Assembly (NCBI GenBank): GCA_018268915.1
Contig: JAFDVQ010000013.1
Span: 58,479 to 122,478, forward strand
Direction: 5' to 3'
Origin: Acidobacteriota bacterium
GTDB lineage: Bacteria; Acidobacteriota; Terriglobia; Terriglobales; Acidobacteriaceae
Length of the DNA: 64,000 nucleotides
Of the stretch, positions 51,840 through 61,028 are shown piece after piece. The notes under the pieces were generated by a model that worked only from the letters and a program-made list of their open reading frames with translations, searched no databases and had not been told where the DNA came from. A program made the position numbers and the translations under genes. How positions within the stretch are numbered: the first letter of the stretch is position 1; every line of letters starts with the position of its first letter.

Positions 51840-52589
51840 ATGGCGGACTTGGCAATTTCCACGGCCACACCTCGGAGGCAGAAGACGATCGGTCGGCAGT
51901 CTCCGATCGGCTGTGCTGCATGCTCCAATCGGCGGCCGGGCTGGTTCTGCTCTCTCGGTAGCGCGGTCCTGGCAGACCTCGAGCTCGTTACCAGCACCAT
52001 CAGCCTTCCGCCGCAGGCTGCGCTGTTCAGCCAGGGCGAGGACGCCCGTTGCCTCTACCTGATCTGCGCGGGATATCTCAAGCTCACCGCGGGCCGCGCA
52101 CAGGACCGCCAGATGATCGTTCGCGTCGCTGGTCCCGGATCGGTGCTCGGCCTGTATGCGGCCCTCTCTCACGGAGTCTATGAAGTCTCCGCTGAATCCC
52201 TGACCTCAGCCCAGCTTCGTCCTGTCGAACGGGAGCGCTTTCTTAGCTTCCTTCGCAATCATCGCGAGGCCCAGATGCGGGCCGTTCAGTGTATCTGTCA
52301 GGAGTATCGCTTCGCGCTGCAGGACGCATGCCGCATCGCTCTCGCTGAGACAGTTGCCGGCCGCCTCGGCCGGCTCCTCCTCGAGCTCGCTCACCAAATC
52401 GGCGAACACGTAAACGGCGGCTATCGCTTCCCCCTGCTTCTCACCCACGAGGAGATGGCCTCGATGGCCTGCACCACACGTGAAACGGTGACGCGCACCC
52501 TGGGCCAATTCCGCAAAGAGGGTTCCATCACGATTGAAGACTCGATGATCACCCTCCACCAGCCCGACAGGCTCCAAAGCTTGATCTAG
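51840..52589 (+). CDS. Crp/Fnr-family transcriptional regulator
   Basis: A 249-residue regulator. It has a cyclic-nucleotide-binding-like beta-roll (about 50-140), a dimer helix (about 145-170) and a winged helix-turn-helix. The recognition helix reads TRETVTRTLGQF, with the Arg-Glu-x3-Arg pattern of CRP. The N-terminus carries a Cys cluster C25-x2-C28-x8-C37, with more Cys at 71, 76, 151, 153 and 164. This suggests an Fe-S cluster or redox sensor rather than cAMP alone. AGGGAAGG precedes the ATG at 51840. It is divergent from the cytochrome cluster and likely controls it and itself. Confidence 0.9.
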   Translation: MADLAISTATPRRQKTIGRQSPIGCAACSNRRPGWFCSLGSAVLADLELVTSTISLPPQAALFSQGEDARCLYLICAGYLKLTAGRAQDRQMIVRVAGPGSVLGLYAALSHGVYEVSAESLTSAQLRPVERERFLSFLRNHREAQMRAVQCICQEYRFALQDACRIALAETVAGRLGRLLLELAHQIGEHVNGGYRFPLLLTHEEMASMACTTRETVTRTLGQFRKEGSITIEDSMITLHQPDRLQSLI

Positions 52590-52794
52590 ATCCTCAGAGC
52601 CGCGGGCTCTCACGATCTCGAAGAGGGCCTTCCTTGTTCTTGGTTCTTCGGCTCTGATTTCCAGTCCCTTGGACCCCCATTTGCGGCTTGGCGTCCCACC
52701 TTAACTTTCTCTCGTTCCCTCCTGCCCTGGTTCCCTGGTTCTCTGCTTCTTCCGTCTAAGAGATATCATCGTATCTGGGAGTTTCTGCACGCTC

Positions 52795-53352
52795 ATGACG
52801 CGCTTCCTCGCTTGCTTTACTGCTGTATTCCTTCCCTGCATTGCGCTAGCTCAGGCCACGAGTAGCACCCCAGCACCGGCCCAGGCTCCAGTCACATCCA
52901 CTGCCTCGCCCGATATCGCTCAATTTCAGAAGCTTGAGGACGCCTGGGATCAGGCCGTCAACCGCCGCGACCAGTACGGCCTCGAGAATGTGCTCTCGCC
53001 TTTGTTCCTCGATGTGTCAGGTTCCGGAGATATCACAACCCGCAATCAGCAGCTCGCCTTCATCATTGCCATGGAGGACAAGTCATTTCGCCTCGACCAG
53101 AAGGTAATCACTGTCCGCATGCTGGGAGACACCGCCGTGGCCAACGGGACCTACGTGCTGCATCATCGCGGCCCATCGGGCGAAGTAGATGAAAAGGGCG
53201 TATTCACCCATGTCTTCGAACGAGCACATAGCGGGTGGCTCTGCATCAATTCACAGCGTACAGTTCTGAAAGAAGACGGCGGCAAGACTAAGAAGAAGTC
53301 CAATGCCGAATTGCCTTTTCATATTCCGATCTTCGGCTCAGACAACAAATAG
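52795..53352 (+). CDS. secreted NTF2-like (DUF4440) protein
   Basis: A 185-residue exported protein with a signal peptide (about 1-19, ending ALAQA), then an Ala/Pro/Thr linker and one NTF2-like domain (about 40-165, FQKLEDAWDQAVNRRDQYGLENVLSPLFLDVSGSG given by position, and FTHVFERAHSGWLCINSQ). DUF4440 domains bind small ligands or catalyse ring reactions, but function here is unknown. Its Lys-rich tail (KTKKKSNAEL) is unusual. It is convergent with the P1 peptidase gene, with only 5 bp between stops. Confidence 0.82.
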   Translation: MTRFLACFTAVFLPCIALAQATSSTPAPAQAPVTSTASPDIAQFQKLEDAWDQAVNRRDQYGLENVLSPLFLDVSGSGDITTRNQQLAFIIAMEDKSFRLDQKVITVRMLGDTAVANGTYVLHHRGPSGEVDEKGVFTHVFERAHSGWLCINSQRTVLKEDGGKTKKKSNAELPFHIPIFGSDNK

Positions 53353-53357
53353 ATTTT

Positions 53358-54545
53358 TCAGCGGCCGTATTTCTTTAGAACCTGCTGAAGCTTCTCGTGC
53401 GGCAAGGCATCGACTGTGTGTCCATCGATGCCGGTCATCGTCTTTGCGCCGACCATCGCATTCACAATTGCTTCTTCGGTCGCTTCTACAGTGGCTTGGA
53501 ACAACGGGCTGATCCTCTCCGTTGAAACGGTCTGGACTGAGTTCGGACCGGGTGCGTCATCCGCATGTGGATTCGCTGTCGAGAACGCGATAAAAATATC
53601 TCCCGAACCATTTCCCGAAACAGAGCCGGTACGCGCCAGCCCCAGCGATGCGCGGCGCGCAATGCGCTTCAACTGGTGGGGGAGCAGCGGCGCATCAGTT
53701 GCTACCACGATGATGATCGACCCTACATCGCCCTTCTGCTCGCTCCCAGGCGTTTGCCGCTCTTCGATGCGTGCATACGGTTCGTCCCCGGTGATCTCCT
53801 TCCCAACTGGCGCACCGGCAATCGTAAGCTGCGGCCTTCTCCCGCAGTTGCACTGCACCAGAACGCCGACCGTATAGCCGCCGTTCGCTCTTGAAAGAAC
53901 CCGCGAAGCCGTTCCCGTTCCTCCCTTGAATCCGTAGCAGACCATACCTGTGCCGCCGCCGCTATTCCCTTCGGTAACCGGGCCGGTCTTCGCCGAATTG
54001 AGTGCGCTGAAGACATCCTCCTGCTTTACATGAAAGCCATTGATGTCGTTCAGCCATCCATCCCACGTCTCCGCGACAACGGGCAGAGACCACTCATCCG
54101 CTTTCATTAGCTTCTGCTTCACCGCCCACGCGATGATGGAATCGCGCACCATTCCCACGCTGTGCGTGTTCGTAATGCCCACAGGCCCTTTGAGCAGCCC
54201 GGCCTCTTCCAGCCAGGTCGTGCCGGTCATCTCGCCATTTCCATTCAGGCTGAACCATCCGGCGTAGACGTTGTCGGTGTTCTGCTTTCCTCTTGGGAAG
54301 ATCACGGTGACACCTGTTCGCACCGGACCCTCGCCTACCGTTAACGCGCCTTCTCCGCGAATCAGCGTGGTCGCGCCGACCTCAACCCCCGCAACATCCG
54401 TGATCGCATTGAGCTGACCTGGCGTGCCATCGAAAGGCACGCCAAGATCGCGCGCTCGCGCGACCTGCTGACTGGATGTTTGAGCTGAAGTCGCCACGGC
54501 CGTGAGACACAGAGCGGCAAGAATGACCCGGGCTTGCATGAGCAT
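53358..54545 (-). CDS. secreted P1-family (DmpA-like, S58) peptidase
   Basis: A 395-residue exported N-terminal-nucleophile peptidase. A signal peptide (about 1-22) is followed by the DmpA-family segments PGQLNAITDVAGVEVGATTL, VYAGWFSLNGNGEMTG, and the self-cleavage region GNSGGGTGMVCYGFKGGTGTASRV. The family cuts itself before a Ser/Thr nucleophile to yield two chains and acts as an aminopeptidase or beta-peptidase. The start is uncertain: ATG 54545 or 54539, with a weak ribosome site. The longer frame overlaps mnmG antisense or in parallel and is unlikely. Confidence 0.85.
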   Translation of the reverse strand: MLMQARVILAALCLTAVATSAQTSSQQVARARDLGVPFDGTPGQLNAITDVAGVEVGATTLIRGEGALTVGEGPVRTGVTVIFPRGKQNTDNVYAGWFSLNGNGEMTGTTWLEEAGLLKGPVGITNTHSVGMVRDSIIAWAVKQKLMKADEWSLPVVAETWDGWLNDINGFHVKQEDVFSALNSAKTGPVTEGNSGGGTGMVCYGFKGGTGTASRVLSRANGGYTVGVLVQCNCGRRPQLTIAGAPVGKEITGDEPYARIEERQTPGSEQKGDVGSIIIVVATDAPLLPHQLKRIARRASLGLARTGSVSGNGSGDIFIAFSTANPHADDAPGPNSVQTVSTERISPLFQATVEATEEAIVNAMVGAKTMTGIDGHTVDALPHEKLQQVLKKYGR

Positions 54546-54612
54546 ACCCAAATCTACATCGCCGCAACGCGGCCGCACTCGGCATCTTCGTTGTGAGGAA
54601 AGGAGCTTTTGG

Positions 54613-56625
54613 CTAGCTGGCGACCTTCGCGCGTCCCGCTCCCTGCACGCGAATCGAAACATGCACCAGCGACAACGCCGCCGGTGTGACCCCTGGTATC
54701 CGGCTCGCCTGCCCGATCGTTCCAGGCCGCACCCGCTCCAGCTTCTCCCGCATCTCGCGTGAGAGCCCGCTAATAACGCCATAGTTGAGCCACTCGGGAA
54801 TCGAAACAGACTCCGCTGCCTTCAGCTTCTCGATCGCTCTTTTCTGCTGATCCAGATAGCCGGCAAACTTGATCTCGGTCTCTACCGCGCGCGCCTCGTT
54901 GTGGAGCACGGCTCGCCGCATCGCCACATCCTCATGCAAGCGGGCCAACTCCGCCAGCATTGGATCGAGCGCAAGCTCGTCTCGCAGTGCGCCTAGAACA
55001 GGCTCGATCGTCACCTCGGGCCGCTTCAGCAGCTGCGCCCATGTCGATCCTGTTACACCACTCAGCTCATCAAGCCCCGCCGCACGGAGAGATTCCTCAT
55101 TGACCTTCCGCGTTGTCAGCAGTTTCTCCAGCGCAGCCATGCGCGCCTGCTTCTCCTCGTACTCCGCCCACGCCTCGTCGCTGATCAATCCCAGCTTCCG
55201 GCCGTATGGCGTGAGCCGCCGGTCGGCGTTGTCGATTCGCAAATGCAGCCGGAATTCAGCTCGCGAAGTAAACATCCGGTAGGGCTCGTTCGTCCCCTTG
55301 GAAATTAAATCGTCGATCAGAATTCCTGTGTACCCTTCCGTGCGATCCATCGTGAACGGCGCCTCGCCTTTCACATACAACGCAGCGTTGATTCCGGCCA
55401 TGATCCCCTGGCACGCCGCTTCTTCATAACCTGACGTCCCGTTGATCTGGCCCGCGAGATACAGACCTTCCATGCACTTCACGCGCAGGCTGCGATCCAG
55501 TTCCGTCGCATCCACCGAGTCATACTCGATTGCATATCCGGGCCTGAGCATCTCCGCCTCGTCAAGCCCCGGTATCGAATGTACGATCTGCCACTGGACC
55601 TCCATCGGCAGCGAAGTCGACATCCCGTTGACGTATACCTCGTGCGTATTCAGTCCTTCCGGCTCGAGAAAGAACTGGTGCTGCGTCTTGTCGGGAAACT
55701 TCACCACCTTGTCTTCGATCGAAGGACAATACCGAGGCCCAATCCCCTCGATTTGCCCCGAGTACATCGCCGAGCGGTGCACGTTCTCGCGAATCAGACG
55801 CAGCGTCTCCGGCGTCGTGAACGCGATGTGGCAGCTCACCTGAGGCTGCGCGATCTTCTTTGTCCTGAAGCTGAATGGCGTCGGCTCCGCATCGCCCGGC
55901 TGCTCTTCAAACGTCTCCCACTTGATCGTCCGACCATCCAGCCGCGGTGGAGTGCCCGTCTTCAACCGGCAAGTCCGAAGCCCGAGCCTGCGCAGCGCCT
56001 CACCCAGAAGAACCGACGCCGGCTCTCCGCTCCGTCCCGCGGGATACCGCTCCTCGCCGCAGTGAATCAGTCCATTGAGAAATGTTCCGGTGGTGATGAT
56101 GGTGGCTCCTGCCATCAAGCGCCGCCCATCCCGCAGCTTCAACCCCAGCACCCGCCGAAGTGGCCGTACAGGACGGGGCAGCTCACCGGCCTCGTCCTGT
56201 TCCCTTATTCCTTCGTTCCCTTGTTCCCTGTCTTCCAGAACGAGATCGACCACCTCCGCCTGCCGTATATGCAGTCCCGGCTGTCCTTCCAGCACCTCGC
56301 GCATCTTCACGCGATAGAGTTGCTTGTCGCACTGGGCTCGCGGACTCCACACCGCCGGTCCCCGGGACGTATTCAGCAGTCGGAACTGGATCCCCACCGC
56401 ATCCGCAACCTCGCCCATGATGCCTCCCAGCGCATCCACCTCGCGCACCAGGTGACCCTTGGCCACGCCGCCAATCGCCGGATTGCAGCTCATCTGCGCA
56501 ATCAGGTCCAGATTCATGGTGATCAGCGCGGTCTTCAGCCCCATGCGCGCCGCAGCCATCGCCGCCTCGCATCCGGCGTGCCCCGCGCCCACTACGGCAA
56601 TGTCGTACTGTTCGGTGAAAGCCAT
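54613..56625 (-). CDS. mnmG: tRNA uridine-34 carboxymethylaminomethyl enzyme MnmG (GidA)
   Basis: A 670-residue FAD protein that, with MnmE, modifies the wobble uridine of several tRNAs. The FAD motif VVGAGHAGCEAAMAAARMGL (about 11-30) and the second NAD region are followed by NGTSGYEEAACQGIMAGINA, and the tRNA-binding TSRAEFRLHLRIDNADRRLT. The C-terminal helical domain (about 530-660) carries the MnmE-binding segment. There is a short linker insertion near 125-145 that is rich in Glu/Gly. mnmE is not in the window. Length is slightly above the usual 630. Confidence 0.95.
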   Translation of the reverse strand: MAFTEQYDIAVVGAGHAGCEAAMAAARMGLKTALITMNLDLIAQMSCNPAIGGVAKGHLVREVDALGGIMGEVADAVGIQFRLLNTSRGPAVWSPRAQCDKQLYRVKMREVLEGQPGLHIRQAEVVDLVLEDREQGNEGIREQDEAGELPRPVRPLRRVLGLKLRDGRRLMAGATIITTGTFLNGLIHCGEERYPAGRSGEPASVLLGEALRRLGLRTCRLKTGTPPRLDGRTIKWETFEEQPGDAEPTPFSFRTKKIAQPQVSCHIAFTTPETLRLIRENVHRSAMYSGQIEGIGPRYCPSIEDKVVKFPDKTQHQFFLEPEGLNTHEVYVNGMSTSLPMEVQWQIVHSIPGLDEAEMLRPGYAIEYDSVDATELDRSLRVKCMEGLYLAGQINGTSGYEEAACQGIMAGINAALYVKGEAPFTMDRTEGYTGILIDDLISKGTNEPYRMFTSRAEFRLHLRIDNADRRLTPYGRKLGLISDEAWAEYEEKQARMAALEKLLTTRKVNEESLRAAGLDELSGVTGSTWAQLLKRPEVTIEPVLGALRDELALDPMLAELARLHEDVAMRRAVLHNEARAVETEIKFAGYLDQQKRAIEKLKAAESVSIPEWLNYGVISGLSREMREKLERVRPGTIGQASRIPGVTPAALSLVHVSIRVQGAGRAKVAS

Positions 56626-56894
56626 CCAATCCTATTCTACGGATTCGGCAACTCAGCAATGGAGCTTACACGCCCCCGCTTCCTTGCGCCGGCGAGCATC
56701 CATCAATAACTCGTCCACTCCCCGCAAGATAGACGCTCGCCGCTCGACCTGACCCAAAACAGGCTAGTTACTCGATGAGGACAGAAGTAAGCCCGCTTTT
56801 CGGTAACCGAAGTTCAACTCTGCATCGGCCAGCCGCACCGAAAACTGTTGCAGAATGCTACGATTCCAGCAAAACATCTGACTTCGGACCACTC

Positions 56895-57965
56895 ATGGCC
56901 TTCGATCCAACCAAAGCAGGAAAATCCCTATGCGCGTGCGGGATGGTCGCCGATACCTTTGGCGGCATGTGCGATCGCTGCGTCTCCCTGCAGACGCTCG
57001 GCCTCACCAGGGACGCGACACCGGAAGAGGTCGAGAACGCCTACCGTACTCTGGTCAAAGTCTGGCATCCCGACCGCTTCGCGCATGATCCCAGGCTCCA
57101 CAAGGACGCAGAAGAGAAGCTTAAAGAGATCAACAGCTCTCACGATTATTTGCTTTCGCATCCCAAACAGACATCATCGCGACTAGCCGAAAAGCCGCCC
57201 ATTCCTGAGCGTCCCTTTGTTCCTTCCGACTTCGAGTTCGAAGGCGAGGAAACGGAGGAGGTCCGTCGAATCCTGCGCCGCGGCAGGAAGTCGAATATCC
57301 CCGGGATTCTCCTCAAAGCCGGGCTTGCGCTCGGTGCTGTTGCTTTCCTTGCAATCCTCTGGCTCGCTGGGGATTCGTTTCTTTCCAATAACCAATTCAC
57401 AGCCCGGGCGTGGGATCAGCTCAAACTCGAGGTGCAGCATGACTTCGCGAGCCACTTCGGCGGCGGTTCTAGCACACAGCCGTCACGATCCGCACCGATT
57501 CCTTCGCAGCCCGATGCGGTAGGAGCAGCCGAGGCAACACCGCCGACACCCATCGGAAAAGCTGTAGCTGCACAGCCGCAGACATCGGCTGCGAAGCCCT
57601 ACATCACTGCAGGTCTCACGCCCTTCGAAGTCATTTCAGTGCTCGGTAACCCCACATCCTCCACAGGCGAGAAGATGCTCTACCGCAACTCCGAAATCGA
57701 TTTCAAGAACGGTCAGGTGGCCGGGTGGAAGATCGATCCTGCCTCTCCAATCCGGGTTAAACTCTGGTCCGATTCCCCTTCCGTGCCCGGCCTGAACACG
57801 TTCGGGGTTGGCTCCAGCAAGAGTGATGTCATTGCTCTCCAGGGCACCCCAACCCTCTTCTCCGACAACGATTTCGGCTACGGCAGCTCCCACGTGTACT
57901 TCCAGAGCAATCACGTCACCAGCTGGAAGAACTCAGGATCCACTCCCCTACGAGTGGCACACTAG
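56895..57965 (+). CDS. DnaJ-domain membrane protein with BamE-like repeats
   Basis: A 356-residue protein. A CxC...CxxC zinc-binding start (CACGMVADTFGGMCDRC, about 13-29) leads into a J-domain (about 33-90) with the HPD tripeptide in VWHPDRF, so it can stimulate Hsp70. A membrane helix lies at about 137-158. The periplasmic end (about 235-350) has two similar units (ITAGLTPFEVISVLGNPTSS and FGVGSSKSDVIALQGTPTLF) that resemble SmpA/BamE-type folds. The start could be ATG 56775 instead. A link between cytoplasmic chaperone recruitment and the envelope is inferred. Confidence 0.8.
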   Translation: MAFDPTKAGKSLCACGMVADTFGGMCDRCVSLQTLGLTRDATPEEVENAYRTLVKVWHPDRFAHDPRLHKDAEEKLKEINSSHDYLLSHPKQTSSRLAEKPPIPERPFVPSDFEFEGEETEEVRRILRRGRKSNIPGILLKAGLALGAVAFLAILWLAGDSFLSNNQFTARAWDQLKLEVQHDFASHFGGGSSTQPSRSAPIPSQPDAVGAAEATPPTPIGKAVAAQPQTSAAKPYITAGLTPFEVISVLGNPTSSTGEKMLYRNSEIDFKNGQVAGWKIDPASPIRVKLWSDSPSVPGLNTFGVGSSKSDVIALQGTPTLFSDNDFGYGSSHVYFQSNHVTSWKNSGSTPLRVAH

Positions 57966-58064
57966 AGTCCTCGGCAAACCCTCATCAATCCTGACATACA
58001 AAACCGCTGCTACCATGCACTGAAAGCACGACAATTTCATCCAATACCAAGGAGGAATTGCCGC

Positions 58065-58394
58065 ATGGGACTATCCCGAGACCCCTGGGACGTGCCGAGT
58101 GACGCCATCCCGGCCTCTCCATCCCAGGCTGAACCAGCACCTCACGAGCATGTCCAATCCCCCGAAGAGCTTCAAGAAGAAAGTCGGAAGATCAGACGAC
58201 TTCAGATCGTGGTCAACATGGTGACGCAGGTTATCGCGCAGGACTCGTCCCTAACAGTGGAAGAAGCCTCAGAGATGGTCGCCGACACCAGGAAGGCCGC
58301 TCTTCTTATGTTCCCGGACAAAGAGCTGGCCTTCAACCTGATCTACTGGCCGCGCCTTCAGCGCCTGATGCGTGAACGCTTCCGCATGCAGTGA
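58065..58394 (+). CDS. hypothetical protein
   Basis: A 109-residue soluble protein. The first 40 residues are Pro/Ala/Glu-rich and likely disordered. The rest is helical (ELQEESRKIRRLQIVVNMVT, TVEEASEMVADTRKAALLMF, YWPRLQRLMRERF). An excellent AAGGAGGA lies about 7 nt before the ATG. I have seen similar short proteins in Acidobacteria but cannot assign a function. It is convergent with the DUF3108 gene, 5 bp between stops. Confidence 0.7.
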   Translation: MGLSRDPWDVPSDAIPASPSQAEPAPHEHVQSPEELQEESRKIRRLQIVVNMVTQVIAQDSSLTVEEASEMVADTRKAALLMFPDKELAFNLIYWPRLQRLMRERFRMQ

Positions 58395-58399
58395 CGCAG

Positions 58400-59233
58400 C
58401 TACTTGTTCTCGTTCCCGACCAGCCGGAAGGTAATGGTCCCCCAGAATAGCCGCGCGCGCATCTGCACTGGCAGGTGCCGGTCGTCATCCGTGTACCAGA
58501 TCCAGATATTGCCGCGGTTCTTGACGACGCCCGAATCCGCAGTCGGCTGCACACGAATCGTTTTGAACGTGCCGAGGGTAGTCTTAACCACCTCGCGCGC
58601 TTCCACCTTCATCGTCACCGGGACGTTATGCATCGCATCTACCACTGGCATCGCGAAGTTGTGACCAACCTCCAGCGGTTGCGACGAAACGTAGAAGACC
58701 CCGGTCAGCAGATCGGTCATGCAGTTTGGAATTGGCGACTCGACGTGTTTTGACTGTCCATTGACTAAATTCTTCTCGTCAAAGATTGACTTACTCTGCG
58801 CATAGTCCATCTTCAGCGTGGAGTTGACCTGCCTCCGTCCCTCCACCGTCTGTTTGTCGAACTCGTACGTGCAGCCCTTCGCGCGATCAAAGTTCGACTG
58901 AAAGTGATCGCTGGCGTGGAACAGCATATTGATCGCGCCGATCGTATTCGCATCGGCGCTCAGCTTCTCGCGGTCGCCGGCTTCTTCGAATCGGATCACC
59001 GCCGTGCCGGCAGAAAATACACGCCAGTCCACCGTGTAGGTGAGCGTCTGTTTTTGGGGAAAGGTGAACCCCGGCCGAGGCGGCGGCAATGGTGGGAGCT
59101 GCTGGATCGGAATCGGAGGCTGCTGACTATGAGCCACACCTACGAGAGCTAGCGCGCAAAAAATTGTCTTGGAGATCGTGCGCTTTCTCACCGCTGGGCT
59201 CTGCTCCTTAGACTTGGACTGGTTCAGCTCCAA
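58400..59233 (-). CDS. secreted DUF3108 protein
   Basis: A 277-residue exported protein. A signal peptide (about 20-37) is followed by a Pro-rich linker and one DUF3108 domain (about 55-275) with TYTVDWRVFSAGTAVIRFEE, VYSSQPLEVGHNF-like VFYVSSQPLEVGHNFAMPVV, and IWIWYTDDDRHLPVQMRARL. Such proteins have a beta-barrel-like fold and are tied to the cell envelope. It is the last gene of the lipopolysaccharide set, 26 bp after the ICMT-like gene, which suggests an envelope role. Confidence 0.85.
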   Translation of the reverse strand: MELNQSKSKEQSPAVRKRTISKTIFCALALVGVAHSQQPPIPIQQLPPLPPPRPGFTFPQKQTLTYTVDWRVFSAGTAVIRFEEAGDREKLSADANTIGAINMLFHASDHFQSNFDRAKGCTYEFDKQTVEGRRQVNSTLKMDYAQSKSIFDEKNLVNGQSKHVESPIPNCMTDLLTGVFYVSSQPLEVGHNFAMPVVDAMHNVPVTMKVEAREVVKTTLGTFKTIRVQPTADSGVVKNRGNIWIWYTDDDRHLPVQMRARLFWGTITFRLVGNENK

Positions 59234-59259
59234 AACCGCGTTCTCGGCTTGCCTGACCC

Positions 59260-59889
59260 CTAATGCGGCACATGTACAAAAAGGCCCAGTGCCGGCCGGA
59301 GGAAGAGCAGGCTGAGATAGAGCAGGGCGGCTCCTATAGCAGCATTGTACTCGCGGTGCCGCAAGTAGAGGTCAAGAGAGAACTTACCGGACGAAACTTC
59401 CGTTTGTTCGCTGACCGGCTCAGACGCGGAAAGCCTCGGAAGAAGCCGGGGAACCCTCCGGCAATACGCCTCAAAGTCCGGGAATGTCGACCGCAGGAAC
59501 CGCTCCTCCGAGGCAATCACGGGCACGTAGATGATCAGGAACATTGCCGCCAGCATCCCCGCCACCGTCCAGCTCAACAGCGCCACCGCAAAACCTGCCG
59601 CTATCAGGATCGATCCCAGGTAGAGCGGATTTCGCGTATGAGCATAGGGCCCCGTTTGAGTCAGCTCACGGTTCTTCTTTACATACCCCGACGCGTACCC
59701 CCGCAGCCACAGCCCCGGCAGAACCAGCAACAGGCTCCAGGCCATCGCCGCCATGTGCGGCGGTTTCCTCCACAACTCGAACAGGTACAGTGCGGCCGTC
59801 ACAAACCCTAGTGGCACCCGTATCCGGCGCGCGATCTTCTGCCACCGCTCCATACCTCCGGACCTGTTCGTCTCTGCCTGGTCTGTCAT
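59260..59889 (-). CDS. ICMT/PEMT-like membrane methyltransferase
   Basis: A 209-residue integral membrane protein with about four helices. The C-terminal signature RNPLYLGSILIAAGF, then EERFLRSTFPDFEAYCRRVPRLLP, is that of the isoprenylcysteine carboxyl methyltransferase / phospholipid methyltransferase superfamily. It probably methylates a lipid or small isoprenoid substrate at the membrane. It overlaps the glycosyltransferase start or stop by 4 bp, so it belongs to the lipopolysaccharide operon. An in-frame ATG 12 codons later is a possible start. Confidence 0.82.
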   Translation of the reverse strand: MTDQAETNRSGGMERWQKIARRIRVPLGFVTAALYLFELWRKPPHMAAMAWSLLLVLPGLWLRGYASGYVKKNRELTQTGPYAHTRNPLYLGSILIAAGFAVALLSWTVAGMLAAMFLIIYVPVIASEERFLRSTFPDFEAYCRRVPRLLPRLSASEPVSEQTEVSSGKFSLDLYLRHREYNAAIGAALLYLSLLFLRPALGLFVHVPH

Positions 59890-60965
59890 CGTGCCGCCTC
59901 AGGATATAGCACACCCTCTGCAGCCTCGAGCACCTCTTCGGGCGAGATCGTCAGCAACCCTGCTTCGGGCTCTTCCCGGCGTGCGTGATCGCGCTTGCTC
60001 TCAGGACTCCTGAACACCTTGAAACGCGTTCCGAACGGCCCGTTGCGTCTCGGGTCCGTCGGCCCGTAAATCCCGACGACGGGTCGCCCCAGGGCGCATG
60101 CCAGATGGAGCGGGCCCGTATCCCCGGCGATTGCCAGGCTAACCCTGCGTGTGACCGCAATCAGCTGCTCAATCGAACACAGCAGCGAAACTGCGCCCCC
60201 CCCGGTCCGTTTCACCAGCTCATCTGCCAGTAGCACCTCGCCGGGTCCCGCATTCACAAAAACGCGGTAGCCTTTGTTCAACAGGCCTCGCGATACCTCC
60301 GCATACCGCTCGATTGGCCAGCGCTTCGCGCCCCACCCCGCTCCGGGATTGACTAATACAGCTGGGGCGGCGCCTTCAACTGCCATCAATTGATCAGCCC
60401 AGATCTCAGCATCCGGATCGAACGGCAACATCGGATGGATCGGCGTCAGATCGTCTCCTGCGATGGCAGCAGCCACTTCGATATCCTGCTCGATCACATG
60501 GACACCGCGAGTAGCGACGCGTTCCGTGAACAACAACTTCGCCGCGGCTTCTCTGGGTTTTGCCTCTCCGAGATATCTTCGACTTTGCGCCATCCGTCCG
60601 ATCAGCGCAGATCGAACAGCGCCCTGGAAATCCACCACAGCATCGTAGCGCTCCCTTTTCAGAGCCCTGCGAAGAGCAGCAATCTCCGTTCGCGTCTCGC
60701 GCGCGAACAGATTGCGCTTCCATTTCCGCGCCGCAGCGAAGTGAACACCGTCCACCAAGGGCTGCTTTGGCTTTTCATCTGACGTATCTCTCGCTACGCC
60801 AGATTGCGACGTCAGTAGGGGGCTCCACATCGGCTCGACGACCCAGTCAATCATCCACTCCGGATGCGCATTCCGCAGCGCCGTTACCGCTGGTAAGGCA
60901 TGCAAAATGTCGCCCATGGCCCCAAGCCGCACCACGAGCAAACGATACTTGGACTGCGTTTGCAA
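59886..60965 (-). CDS. family 9 glycosyltransferase (lipopolysaccharide heptosyltransferase-like)
   Basis: A 359-residue GT9 enzyme. The two Rossmann domains are marked by LLVVRLGAMGDILHALPAV (about 9-27), FQGAVRSALIGRMAQSRR, VLVNPGAGWGAKRWPIERYA and the C-terminal AGDTGPLHLACALGRPVVGI (about 280-300), which are heptosyltransferase signatures (WaaC/RfaC-like). It would add a heptose to the inner core after KDO. It is downstream of waaA and lpxK on the same strand, 62 bp after the lpxK stop. Confidence 0.9.
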   Translation of the reverse strand: MQTQSKYRLLVVRLGAMGDILHALPAVTALRNAHPEWMIDWVVEPMWSPLLTSQSGVARDTSDEKPKQPLVDGVHFAAARKWKRNLFARETRTEIAALRRALKRERYDAVVDFQGAVRSALIGRMAQSRRYLGEAKPREAAAKLLFTERVATRGVHVIEQDIEVAAAIAGDDLTPIHPMLPFDPDAEIWADQLMAVEGAAPAVLVNPGAGWGAKRWPIERYAEVSRGLLNKGYRVFVNAGPGEVLLADELVKRTGGGAVSLLCSIEQLIAVTRRVSLAIAGDTGPLHLACALGRPVVGIYGPTDPRRNGPFGTRFKVFRSPESKRDHARREEPEAGLLTISPEEVLEAAEGVLYPEAAR

Positions 60966-61028
60966 ACTAGAATTTTCTCACACGAAGGAGAGGCTCAGAG
61001 GTCACCCATCTCACGCATCTCCCGCAGA

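Noticed and set aside
54546..54782. N-terminal extension of the P1 peptidase frame
   Set aside because: It overlaps the mnmG coding end in another frame and would hide the signal peptide; the downstream ATGs fit better.
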